The notes under the pieces: model-generated
The model's input: only the letters and a program-made list of their open reading frames with translations
Told to the model about the DNA's origin: nothing
The model's database searches: none
Shown here: piece after piece, positions 1 through 5,274 of the stretch
Position numbering within the stretch: position 1 is the first letter of the stretch
How the letters are laid out: each line of letters opens with the position of its first letter
From: Pirellulaceae bacterium
GTDB lineage: Bacteria > Planctomycetota > Planctomycetia > Pirellulales > Pirellulaceae
Reading direction: 5' to 3'
Assembly: GCA_020846515.1 (NCBI GenBank)
Contig: JADLDX010000054.1
Span: 1-5,274 of the forward strand
DNA: 5,274 nt
Position numbers and translations under genes: made by a program

Positions 1-282
1 AGAGTTATGGCTGGATGTAACCACGGTCCTTCTCTGTGATTCTCTTTCCTCTTGCGGTGTAGAATTCCGGCTGCGAGGACGACTGATGCGCCGCGGGCGC
101 TAACGGCGCATTGAGGGCTTTGGCCGTCGCTTGGGCACTCGTGCCCGAGCTCAAACCGAGATGACGGGCATGAATGCCCATCTTACGATCTTTGCCGCCG
201 ATTGCCTTGTTGGCCTTTAGGTGATTCAGACAACTTTGACTCTCGCCGCGCGAAGCGGCGAAAGCCAAGTCGTGGTGTCTTC
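1..282. other. No supported gene; short hairpins downstream of the FN3-like gene
   Basis: No coding sequence can be supported here. A minus-strand reading frame stays open through most of it, but its upstream part overlaps the exported-protein gene in another frame and its tail resembles no family I know. Three short palindromes are visible: 133-146 (GGGCAC TC GTGCCC), 166-179 (GGGCAT GA ATGCCC), and a 7-bp stem at 243-261 (TCGCCGC / GCGGCGA, 5-base loop). The last lies 22 bases past the stop codon of the minus-strand gene and could be part of its 3' end, but no T-run follows it, so I do not call it a terminator. The first two share the arm GGGCA/TGCCC and lie 33 bases apart. A decayed gene or the edge of a neighbouring gene is possible. 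Confidence 0.4.
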
Positions 283-795
283 TTACGACGGAGGCAAGCC
301 GATAGGCAGGGTCGTAGCGCAGACAGGGTGAGAGAAATTGCTCTTGAGCCAACAACCGGAACCGTGGGCAAATACACGGAAGATGTACTCGGTTTGTGGA
401 TCGAGCGTTGGACAATTGGTCGTCACATCGGGTGGCAGTCCACCAATGCAGACATCCAAACAAGCCCGACATTTCATCGCGTACGGCGAATGGCGGTCTG
501 GAGGCAGAAATACTGCTTTGCACAGCCGCGGGTCAGACGATTTGTACCAACAATGGCAATTGTCAACAAAGTCCGATTTCTTCATCCATTGGATGGTGAA
601 GCCGCCGGGAGCACCACTTCTGCCCGCACAAACTCGCAAGTTGATCTTCGTAATTTCCGTGCTCACCACCGAAAGTGATGGCGCATCCAACTTGCAATAC
701 CAGAAAAATGCTGACGCGGGTGACGACCGCGTTACTTCCACACCAGCAACTGCGCATGCAACCAGCATGCCTCGAAAAAACGCTCGACGCTCCAT
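283..795 (-). CDS. Small exported cysteine-rich protein, fibronectin type III-like
   Basis: A 170-residue protein with an export signal: MERRAFFRG (twin arginines at 3-4), a short hydrophobic stretch to about residue 19, and a likely cleavage site after SPASA (residue 29). The mature part has about 11 cysteines. It matches, from memory, a family annotated as fibronectin type III domain proteins, with hallmarks RVCAG (54-58), GAPGGFTIQWM (61-71), WY..SDPRLCKA (83-94) and a C-terminal TEYIFRVFAHGS...FS (135-155). The alternating beta-strand pattern fits an FN3 sandwich. The ATG at 795 is supported by a GGAG six bases upstream. No function is known for the family; an extracytoplasmic binding or adhesion role is a guess. 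An LVAC string at residues 11-14 resembles a lipobox but has too short a hydrophobic region before it. It is divergent from recQ and no gene follows it closely. Confidence 0.72.
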   Translation of the reverse strand: MERRAFFRGMLVACAVAGVEVTRSSPASAFFWYCKLDAPSLSVVSTEITKINLRVCAGRSGAPGGFTIQWMKKSDFVDNCHCWYKSSDPRLCKAVFLPPDRHSPYAMKCRACLDVCIGGLPPDVTTNCPTLDPQTEYIFRVFAHGSGCWLKSNFSHPVCATTLPIGLPPS

Positions 796-801
796 GGCTT
801 A

Positions 802-807
802 CTCCAA
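802..807 (-). promoter_or_regulatory. Ribosome binding site of the FN3-like gene
   Basis: On the minus strand this reads TTGGAG, with the GGAG core 6 bases before the ATG at 795. It supports that start and the reality of the gene. A TTGACA on the same strand at 826-821 has no acceptable -10 at 16-18 bases, so no promoter is called from it. Confidence 0.5.
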
Positions 808-932
808 TCCCTAAAACGCCTGTCAAACATCATTCCAAAAATCCAGCCACCCTGGGCTGACGGCCGACTATCTTAAAAGAATTGAGCGTCGCGTCCATAA
901 CTGTACGGAATATTTTGCCTGGCTACCCTGTT

Positions 933-962
933 TTGACACCCAAATAAGGGGGCAGGTCTATT
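933..962 (+). promoter_or_regulatory. Candidate sigma-70-type promoter for recQ
   Basis: A perfect TTGACA (933-938) is followed after 18 bases by TCTATT (957-962), which matches the TATAAT consensus at 4 of 6 positions. It lies 27 bases before the recQ ATG, so the leader would be short. The -10 candidate falls inside the inverted copy of the repeat, so the repeat may contribute part of the promoter. Planctomycete promoters are poorly conserved and this is a weak call. Confidence 0.25.
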
Positions 963-964
963 TT
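946..964 (-). repeat. Inverted, imperfect copy of the recQ-flanking repeat
   Basis: The plus strand reads AAGGGGGCAGGTCTATTTT. This is the reverse complement of the repeat at 1005-1023, with 17 of 19 positions identical. The two arms are separated by 40 bases (965-1004) and could form a stem with two purine-purine mismatches. The loop contains both candidate start codons of recQ. The arrangement resembles short interspersed palindromic elements of the REP type; I recall GGGGTCAGGTCT-like sequences near Y1/RAYT transposase genes in other bacteria, but that is memory and no such gene is in this window. Confidence 0.7.
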
Positions 965-988
965 CAGCGAGCAGACTCTTTGAACAAC

Positions 989-2500
989 ATGCAAGCCAAC
1001 GCGGAAAAGAGACCTGACCCCTTTTCCACGCTACGGGAGCAGTTTGGCTACGAAAGCTTTCGATTTCCACAAGAAGAAGTGATCTCACGCACACTGGCCG
1101 GCGGGCATTCTCTGCTGATATTACCGACCGGTGGTGGCAAGTCGATCTGCTTTCAAATTCCGGCTCTCCTCTGGGCTCAAGATGCCCATGTCGATCAGCC
1201 GCCGCCGTTGACCGTGGTGCTTTCGCCACTGGTATCGCTGATGAAGGACCAGGTAGATCGGTTAACCAGCCGTGGTATCGATGCCACGTTCATTAATTCG
1301 TCGCTGGATCGTCAGCAACGCGAAAGTCGCTATCAAGCTCTGCGCGATGGCCAATATTGCCTGCTTTACGTAACGCCGGAACGCTTTCGCAAACCAGACT
1401 TTGTTCAGGCACTACTCACGCGATCGATCAAACTGCTGGCTATCGACGAAGCCCATTGCATCAGTGCTTGGGGGCATGACTTCAGGCCCGACTACTCCGG
1501 TGTGGGACAACTGCGGGAACTAATGGGCCAGCCAACCACCATCTGCTTGACCGCTACCGCCACGCCTGATGTACAACGGGATATTCTCAAGCAAATCGGT
1601 TTGGAAGGCTTTAGCGACGAGTTGTCGAAGTGCCAGTTGTTCCATCAAGGCATTGAGCGTCCGAACTTGTCGCTAGACGTGCAAGAAGTGTGGGGCACCG
1701 ATGAAAAACTGGCTAGCATTTTACAGGTTGTAAAGCAATGGAATCAGCAATCCGCCGTGTCGTCATCAACACGTCCCAGCGGCATCGTCTACTTTACTCT
1801 GATCAAGACGTTGGAAGAGTTCAGTCGATTGCTTGAAAATCAAGGAGTGGATCACCTCTGCTATCATGGCGACTTGGACCGTAATCAGCGCAAGCGAATT
1901 CAAGATCGATTCATGCGCGGTGACGTTGCTCTGGTACTGGCGACCCATGCATTTGGCATGGGAATCGACAAAGAGGATATTCGCTACGTGATCCATGCAG
2001 ATGTTCCGGGCAGTTTAGAGTCCTACTATCAGGAGATCGGCCGCGCCGGCCGGGACGGTTTACCCTCGCAATGTTTGTTGCTCTATGACCAACATGATCT
2101 GGCCACGCAGATGCAATTCCTCCAATGGTCCAACCCAGATGCCGACTTCGATTGTCGCGCATACAATCTGATGGCGCAGGAAGCCCAAGCGATCCAAGCG
2201 TTTGGTGTTGAATGGCTTCATAAACAGTTGTGCGATCGCCAGCGTCATGATCGCCGGCTAGACACCGTCCTGGCGATCTTCCAGAGATACGGCCTGATCG
2301 AAGACGAACATGACTTGTCCGAACTCTCCATTCAATTACCACTGCCTGACACGTTAGCTGATGCCAACGAGCGGCAGGAGAAATTGATACGCGACCAACG
2401 CAAGCTGTATGCGTTGGTCGAGTATGTGCAAAGTGATGATCGTCGTCAGTTTCTGCGCGATTATTTTGGTACGCACGCGCAGCACGAAAAAGAGACCTGA
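989..2500 (+). CDS. recQ: RecQ-family ATP-dependent DNA helicase, ending before the zinc motif
   Basis: A 503-residue superfamily 2 helicase expected to unwind DNA 3'-5' in recombination and repair in the cytoplasm. Numbering from the ATG: motif 0 FGYESFRFPQEEVI (about 19-32), Walker A PTGGGKS (46-52), motif Ia LSPLVSLMKDQ, Walker B IDEAH (DEAH 153-156) with CISAWGHDFRPDY, motif III TATATP (188-193), motif IV about IVYF, motif V with ATHAFGMGIDK, and motif VI QEIGRAGRDG (348-357). All ATPase motifs look intact. Family members normally continue after CRR..L..YFG into a CGxCDxC zinc cluster; here it reads SDDRRQFLRDYFG (482-494) and then stops nine residues later, in the repeat. No HRDC domain is present. 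The start is ATG 989 or TTG 980; neither has a clear Shine-Dalgarno sequence. Residues 6-12 (EKRPDPF) come from the left repeat. It is convergent with the SGNH gene. Confidence 0.93.
   Translation: MQANAEKRPDPFSTLREQFGYESFRFPQEEVISRTLAGGHSLLILPTGGGKSICFQIPALLWAQDAHVDQPPPLTVVLSPLVSLMKDQVDRLTSRGIDATFINSSLDRQQRESRYQALRDGQYCLLYVTPERFRKPDFVQALLTRSIKLLAIDEAHCISAWGHDFRPDYSGVGQLRELMGQPTTICLTATATPDVQRDILKQIGLEGFSDELSKCQLFHQGIERPNLSLDVQEVWGTDEKLASILQVVKQWNQQSAVSSSTRPSGIVYFTLIKTLEEFSRLLENQGVDHLCYHGDLDRNQRKRIQDRFMRGDVALVLATHAFGMGIDKEDIRYVIHADVPGSLESYYQEIGRAGRDGLPSQCLLLYDQHDLATQMQFLQWSNPDADFDCRAYNLMAQEAQAIQAFGVEWLHKQLCDRQRHDRRLDTVLAIFQRYGLIEDEHDLSELSIQLPLPDTLADANERQEKLIRDQRKLYALVEYVQSDDRRQFLRDYFGTHAQHEKET
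1005..1025 (+). repeat. Left copy of a 21-base direct repeat flanking recQ
   Basis: Reads AAAAGAGACCTGACCCC followed by TTTT, identical to 2488-2508 over all 21 bases. It lies inside the recQ reading frame, encoding part of EKRPDPF just ahead of the conserved LREQFGYESF. The distance between the two copies is 1483 bases, almost exactly the conserved helicase body. It can also pair with the inverted copy at 946-964. Confidence 0.9.
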
Positions 2501-2508
2501 CCCCTTTT
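2488..2508 (+). repeat. Right copy of the 21-base direct repeat, carrying the recQ stop
   Basis: Identical to 1005-1025. It is read in a different frame from the left copy: here it gives EKET and then the TGA stop at 2498-2500. The T-run continues to 2511 and overlaps the TAA stop (2510-2512, minus strand) of the SGNH hydrolase gene. No hairpin precedes the T-run, so it is not called a terminator. Confidence 0.9.
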
Positions 2509-2509
2509 T

Positions 2510-3493
2510 TTAGTTGGTGGCGATCAGCTTGTGAACTTGTTGATCCAGTTCGGCGGCTTTCTCTTCGGCTTGAGCGACTGGCAAGCCGGCTGGGATACCT
2601 GGGCGAACGTGCCGGGTGGCCGATAGCCAGGCGAGCTTTAAGACTTGCTGCTTTTGAGTGATGAGCTTCAGAATCTCGGCTCCGTGCGGATGAACTGGCA
2701 AACCGTTGTCATCCAGTTTTAATCCCCAGGCATCGGCCAATGGACGCGTCATGATGGCTTGACCCGCCGCATTGGGGTGAACACCATCTTTGGAAAAAGT
2801 AAATTCAGGCTCGGTTTTTCGGCGGTTCAGGACGGCACTCTTCATGGCTGCGTGCACATCGTAAACTTGCCAGCCCTCGGCGCGTTTGCTCATTAACCAG
2901 TTCGCGTAATGCTCCAGCACGTCATCGTAGCCAACGTACTGGGCCGGGTACTCATCTAAACCGGCCGGCAGAAGTTTGCCCTTATTGGGCAACGCATCAA
3001 AATAGGCCGGTGTTAAATGGATGATCTTCGCCCCGCATTGCTCAACTGCCTGATGCAGTCGCTCTATGCCTGACTTGAATTTCGCGAACCGCTCTTCGCC
3101 CAACGGGTAGTAGATGCCATCGTTCATACCGTAACAAGCGACCACGAGGTTCGGTTTGGTTTGCTCCAAGACTCGGCTGAGCCGTTCATGCAAATCTGGC
3201 CGCGGAAATTTTCCGCCTGCATGCCCAGGTTCCGATAGACCAGATACCGTTTCGCTCGGCAAGCCCACGTTAATAAACTCAGTCTTGCGATATGGAAATT
3301 GAACGCGAGCGGCCGCCTCCAGACTGGCCACATAGCCTCCGGCACACGTAATACTGTCGCCGACGAAGACGATCCGCTGTACGTCCGGCAATGTGCTTTG
3401 TGCCAGAGCAGGCATGGCTATTGCCAGCCAGGTCGCCGCAACCGTGGCTAAGTTACTCCAGAGCCTAACTAGGCTGAATCCTTGCAATATCAT
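2510..3493 (-). CDS. Secreted SGNH/GDSL-family hydrolase
   Basis: A 327-residue predicted esterase or acyl-hydrolase. Numbering from the ATG at 3493: a signal peptide (hydrophobic about 14-30) with cleavage likely after PALA (residue 31); block I VFVGDSIT with nucleophile Ser47; block II NVGLPSET (Gly77, oxyanion hole); block III YGMNDGIYYPL (Gly122, Asn124); block V KDGVHPNAAG with Asp236 and His239. The catalytic set is complete. The GMNDGIYYPL and DGVHPNAAG wording is typical of a planctomycete paralogue group of secreted SGNH hydrolases, often thought to deacetylate or de-esterify polysaccharides; the substrate here is unknown. The frame continues upstream to a GTG at 3559, but that would bury the signal peptide behind 22 polar residues, so I prefer 3493. 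No strong Shine-Dalgarno is seen. The C-terminal tail after about residue 275 is charged and helical. It is convergent with recQ. Confidence 0.9.
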   Translation of the reverse strand: MILQGFSLVRLWSNLATVAATWLAIAMPALAQSTLPDVQRIVFVGDSITCAGGYVASLEAAARVQFPYRKTEFINVGLPSETVSGLSEPGHAGGKFPRPDLHERLSRVLEQTKPNLVVACYGMNDGIYYPLGEERFAKFKSGIERLHQAVEQCGAKIIHLTPAYFDALPNKGKLLPAGLDEYPAQYVGYDDVLEHYANWLMSKRAEGWQVYDVHAAMKSAVLNRRKTEPEFTFSKDGVHPNAAGQAIMTRPLADAWGLKLDDNGLPVHPHGAEILKLITQKQQVLKLAWLSATRHVRPGIPAGLPVAQAEEKAAELDQQVHKLIATN

Positions 3494-3598
3494 CGGTGGG
3501 TCTTTCACAGCAGGGGGAGTTGAGGAGCGCGGGTACTGTGTCCAGTTGGACTGCGCCACTTGGCAGGCTAGACACGTTATGTCTTGTCGGCGATTTTA

Positions 3599-3733
3599 GG
3601 TAGCAACCGCTGCCAAGCTGCCAAGCGGTGGATCTCGCCTCCATCTGAATCCACCGTCTGGCGACGGTGAATACCCAATCCAACGTGTGGTGACGGTGGT
3701 TACGCAGTCCACCGTCTGGCGACGGTGGCTACC
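3599..3733. repeat. Cluster of four palindromic repeat units, three at a 29-base period
   Basis: Three 20-base palindromic cores start at 3651, 3680 and 3709, exactly 29 bases apart, with 9-base spacers. The consensus core is CCACCGTCTGGCGACGGTGG: an 8-bp stem with a TGGC loop. The third is perfect; the first has one end change; the second (CCAACGTGTGGTGACGGTGG) is degenerate. A fourth unit, in opposite orientation, spans 3599-3631: it starts GGTAGC like the reverse complement of the third unit (GGTAGC at 3733-3728) and carries an 8-base tandem duplication of GCCAAGC in its loop. Its stem uses CT/AG where the others use TC/GA, so pairing is kept by paired changes. The cluster lies between DUF3500 and SGNH genes, in the 331-base gap 3494-3824 that otherwise holds only one hairpin. 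It may act as an mRNA 3' structure or be a mobile palindromic element. Confidence 0.75.
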
Positions 3734-3758
3734 AGTGGGAAAAGTGGCGCTGAAATGA

Positions 3759-3784
3759 CAGAACGGCCTGGGAAGGCCGTTCTG
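3759..3784 (-). terminator. Perfect 11-bp hairpin after the DUF3500 gene, possible terminator
   Basis: CAGAACGGCCT and AGGCCGTTCTG pair perfectly around a four-base loop (GGGA on the plus strand). It lies 41 bases beyond the DUF3500 stop codon, the right place for a terminator of that gene. The tract that follows on the minus strand (TCATTTCA) is only weakly T-rich, so intrinsic termination may be inefficient and the hairpin may instead stabilise the 3' end of the mRNA. Confidence 0.5.
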
Positions 3785-3824
3785 CGTTTGTTCGTTAACT
3801 CGAAAGTCGCTCAGCACATGTCGG

Positions 3825-4859
3825 TTATGCGTTGAGCTTGATCTCTGGGCGGTCGGCCACGTTAACCCACACGTGTACGTGTGGCGAGCCGCGGAAGTGC
3901 CAGACGAAGGATGGTCCTTCCAAGCGCCAATTGTCCCAGACTTTATCCTTGCCAATATCTTGGTCGGTGAAGAAGGAGAGGTAGCAGGCCTCAAGTCCGC
4001 CTTGGGCTGTCAAGCATTGAGTTGCTTCCGCGCGATCGGCTTGACGGAACGGTGCCAGTAGCATCTGCAAAGTCTTTTGCAACTGGTCGCGTTGGTCGCT
4101 GGCCAGGTCAGTGACAGGGATACCCAAGAACTGTGCACCCTTGCCGCGGAAGGCGACTTCTTGTTCGCGAGGTGTCTTGGCTACTTCGGCTTGCTTGCGT
4201 TGCTTGCCGTCGAGCATCGAATAGACCTTGTTGGCCTCGAGAGCCTGGGGCCAGAAGACGTTCCCCTTATGGTCGGCTGATTCATCGGCGCCCGTTGGTG
4301 CGTGTCCGTAGAAAATTGGACCACCAAAGGCCACGCCCTCGGCTGAGTTGCCATCGCAACGTAGCGTCATGTGTCGACCGGTCAGCACGAACTCAAAATT
4401 ACCATCACCTGGCTTGCCGAAGATGGCAATGCTTTGCTCTTCACCGAAACCGCCACAGTCGTCTTCCAACTGCTTATCAAACTTCGAAACCCAATCCGAA
4501 TCAACGATGCCTTCAAAGATCTTGCGAACCAAGTCGCGTTGTTCAGGTGTGTAAAAGTCACCATTGAGTTCTTGCTTGGTGATGGACCAGTTGTTTTGAA
4601 CTCGCGTGCGCAACAAACCGCGTTTGGTCTCTTTCTTGTCGATATGGTCCCAATCGAAGCAGACTTCCTGGCGTTGCTTTTCATTCAACTTGTCATACAG
4701 CACCTTAACCAGCGACTCAGGTGTGCTCTTCGGCTCGGCGGCACGGAGAGACAGGGGTGCACAAGTGGTCGCAGCCGCAGCCACCGCCGTGCCTTTGATA
4801 AAATTGCGACGGGCGATACCAACGGGCGACAGATCTAAGTCGTGACGAGGCGTAGACAT
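3825..4859 (-). CDS. DUF3500 family protein with Tat signal
   Basis: A 344-residue protein recognised as DUF3500, a family common in planctomycetes and of unknown biochemical role. Residues 16-22 (ARRNFIK) are a twin-arginine motif followed by an alanine-rich hydrophobic segment (24-34) and a likely cleavage site near RAA (39-41), so it is expected to be exported folded. Family-like segments are FDWDH (68-72), YTPEQRDLV (103-111), FGKPGDGNFEFVLTGRHMTLRCDGN (147-171), AFGGPIFYGH (177-186) and the C-terminal GPSFVWHFRGSPHVHVWVNV (315-334), rich in histidines (163, 186, 321, 327, 329) that could bind a metal; that last point is inference. An AGGAG eight bases upstream supports the ATG at 4859. 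The SGNH gene lies downstream on the same strand, but 331 bases and several hairpins away. The gene looks complete. Confidence 0.9.
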   Translation of the reverse strand: MSTPRHDLDLSPVGIARRNFIKGTAVAAAATTCAPLSLRAAEPKSTPESLVKVLYDKLNEKQRQEVCFDWDHIDKKETKRGLLRTRVQNNWSITKQELNGDFYTPEQRDLVRKIFEGIVDSDWVSKFDKQLEDDCGGFGEEQSIAIFGKPGDGNFEFVLTGRHMTLRCDGNSAEGVAFGGPIFYGHAPTGADESADHKGNVFWPQALEANKVYSMLDGKQRKQAEVAKTPREQEVAFRGKGAQFLGIPVTDLASDQRDQLQKTLQMLLAPFRQADRAEATQCLTAQGGLEACYLSFFTDQDIGKDKVWDNWRLEGPSFVWHFRGSPHVHVWVNVADRPEIKLNA

Positions 4860-5131
4860 CAGTGTGTCTCCTAAGGTGGGAGGTGTCCAACAAGCATGAC
4901 TGCGTTTAGGGAGCAGTTGAATGCACTGATGTATAAATTACACCGTCCGCTACCCCCGCGTCCACAAGGGATGGGGAAACAAGCCGGAATATTAATGAGC
5001 GACTCCACTAAGTAATCCCAACCCCATACAAAATACTTGTCGGCGGACTCGAGGCCCTGTAGCTTATGTGCACTAATCAACCCCATACCCACCAAACCCG
5101 ACCATCCCTGATCGGGAATGACGCCATCGCC
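4860..5131. other. Divergent intergenic region between DUF3500 and the LarA-like gene
   Basis: No gene is supported here. A minus-strand frame across 4871-5167 overlaps the start of the plus-strand gene and looks like no known protein. The region must hold promoters for both flanking genes. The only AT-rich patch is near 4928-4941 (GATGTATAAATTAC), which on the minus strand gives TATAC-like -10 candidates about 70 bases before the DUF3500 start, but no convincing -35 accompanies them. Confidence 0.4.
4868..4872 (-). promoter_or_regulatory. Ribosome binding site of the DUF3500 gene
   Basis: AGGAG on the minus strand, eight bases before the ATG at 4859. It is the best Shine-Dalgarno in the window and fixes the start so that the Tat signal is at the N-terminus. 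Confidence 0.7.
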
Positions 5132-5274
5132 ATGCAGACTTTCCCGCACTTCTTTCGTGTTCGTCAAAAGTTTGATCGCCCGAAACTGGACGATCTACAG
5201 ACCGCCGTCCAATTGGGCCTTACTCAAGCTGGCCTGCCAGAACGTATAAAACCGGGCCAAAGCGTGGCCATCAC
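5132..5274 (+). CDS. LarA/DUF2088-like protein, 5' part only
   Basis: The first 47 codons of a gene that runs off the right edge. The translation begins MQTFPHFFRVRQKFDRPKL and continues to GLPERIKPGQSVAI (34-47). The pattern FRVRQ.FDRP...(A/L)...GL..RIKPGQ.VAI resembles, from memory, the start of planctomycete proteins annotated as lactate racemase (LarA, DUF2088) domain proteins, in which a glycine-rich 'GSRGIAN' segment follows shortly after; that part lies outside the window. LarA in lactobacilli is a nickel-pincer enzyme that interconverts D- and L-lactate, but distant relatives may use other substrates. An in-frame ATG at 5066 would add 22 residues lacking similarity, with a stop just before it (5060-5062), so 5132 is preferred. 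No strong Shine-Dalgarno is seen. Confidence 0.55.
   Translation, partial: MQTFPHFFRVRQKFDRPKLDDLQTAVQLGLTQAGLPERIKPGQSVAI

Noticed and set aside
5..523. A minus-strand frame of 172 codons
   Set aside because: Its upstream half overlaps the FN3-like gene in another frame and resembles no family; only the FN3-like frame has an RBS, signal peptide and family motifs.
202..678. Plus-strand frames opposite the FN3-like gene
   Set aside because: They are arginine-rich, low-information translations antisense to a recognised protein.
821..826. TTGACA on the minus strand upstream of the FN3-like gene as a -35 box
   Set aside because: The sequence 16-18 bases downstream (AGTAAG) is not a credible -10.
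1911..2342. Minus-strand frame inside recQ
   Set aside because: Antisense to conserved helicase motifs V and VI; composition typical of a shadow frame.
2501..2511. Intrinsic terminator at the T-run after recQ
   Set aside because: No GC-rich hairpin precedes the seven T bases on the plus strand.
3651..3728. CRISPR array
   Set aside because: Spacers are only 9 bases and partly conserved, repeats are degenerate, and no cas gene is near.
3596..3994. Minus-strand frame running from the DUF3500 3' end through the palindromes
   Set aside because: It overlaps the DUF3500 C-terminus in another frame and the rest translates repeats and hairpins.
4133..4567. Plus-strand frames opposite the DUF3500 gene
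   Set aside because: Antisense to a family-supported gene, with no motif of their own.
4871..5167. Minus-strand frame of 98 codons upstream of DUF3500
   Set aside because: It overlaps the LarA-like start on the other strand and its translation matches nothing I know; its start has no clear ribosome binding site.

Overview
The window looks like chromosomal DNA of a planctomycete, most likely a member of the Pirellulales. That placement rests on recognising gene families from memory: a DUF3500 protein with a Tat signal, a secreted SGNH hydrolase with the 'GMNDGIYYPL' motif, and the start of a LarA/DUF2088-like protein. Base composition is moderately GC-rich. No search was run, so the assignment is a judgement.

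Layout from left to right. Bases 1-282 hold no gene I can support, only short hairpins. Bases 283-795 (minus) encode a small, cysteine-rich, exported protein of a fibronectin type III-like family. A divergent gap (796-988) leads into a RecQ-family DNA helicase (989-2500, plus). Its stop codon faces the end of a convergent SGNH/GDSL hydrolase gene (2510-3493, minus), with only 9 bases between them. A 331-base gap (3494-3824) carries a cluster of four related palindromic units and a perfect 11-bp hairpin. Upstream of it, on the minus strand, is a DUF3500 gene with a Tat signal (3825-4859). After a divergent gap of about 270 bases, a plus-strand gene begins at about 5132 and runs off the window; its first 47 codons resemble planctomycete LarA-like (lactate racemase domain) proteins.

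The genes do not form one pathway. Three encode exported proteins (FN3-like, SGNH, DUF3500) and one encodes a helicase. The DUF3500 and SGNH genes point the same way but are separated by hairpins, so a tight operon is unlikely.

The main signal is around recQ. A perfect 21-base direct repeat (AAAAGAGACCTGACCCC plus TTTT) lies at both ends of the gene. The left copy is translated near the N-terminus; the right copy supplies the last codons and the stop. A third copy (17 of 19 bases) lies inverted just upstream and can pair with the left copy, placing both candidate start codons in the loop. The RecQ protein ends where the family's zinc-binding cysteines should be. The second signal is the palindrome cluster at 3599-3733: three units at an exact 29-base period and a fourth in opposite orientation whose stem differs by compensating base changes.
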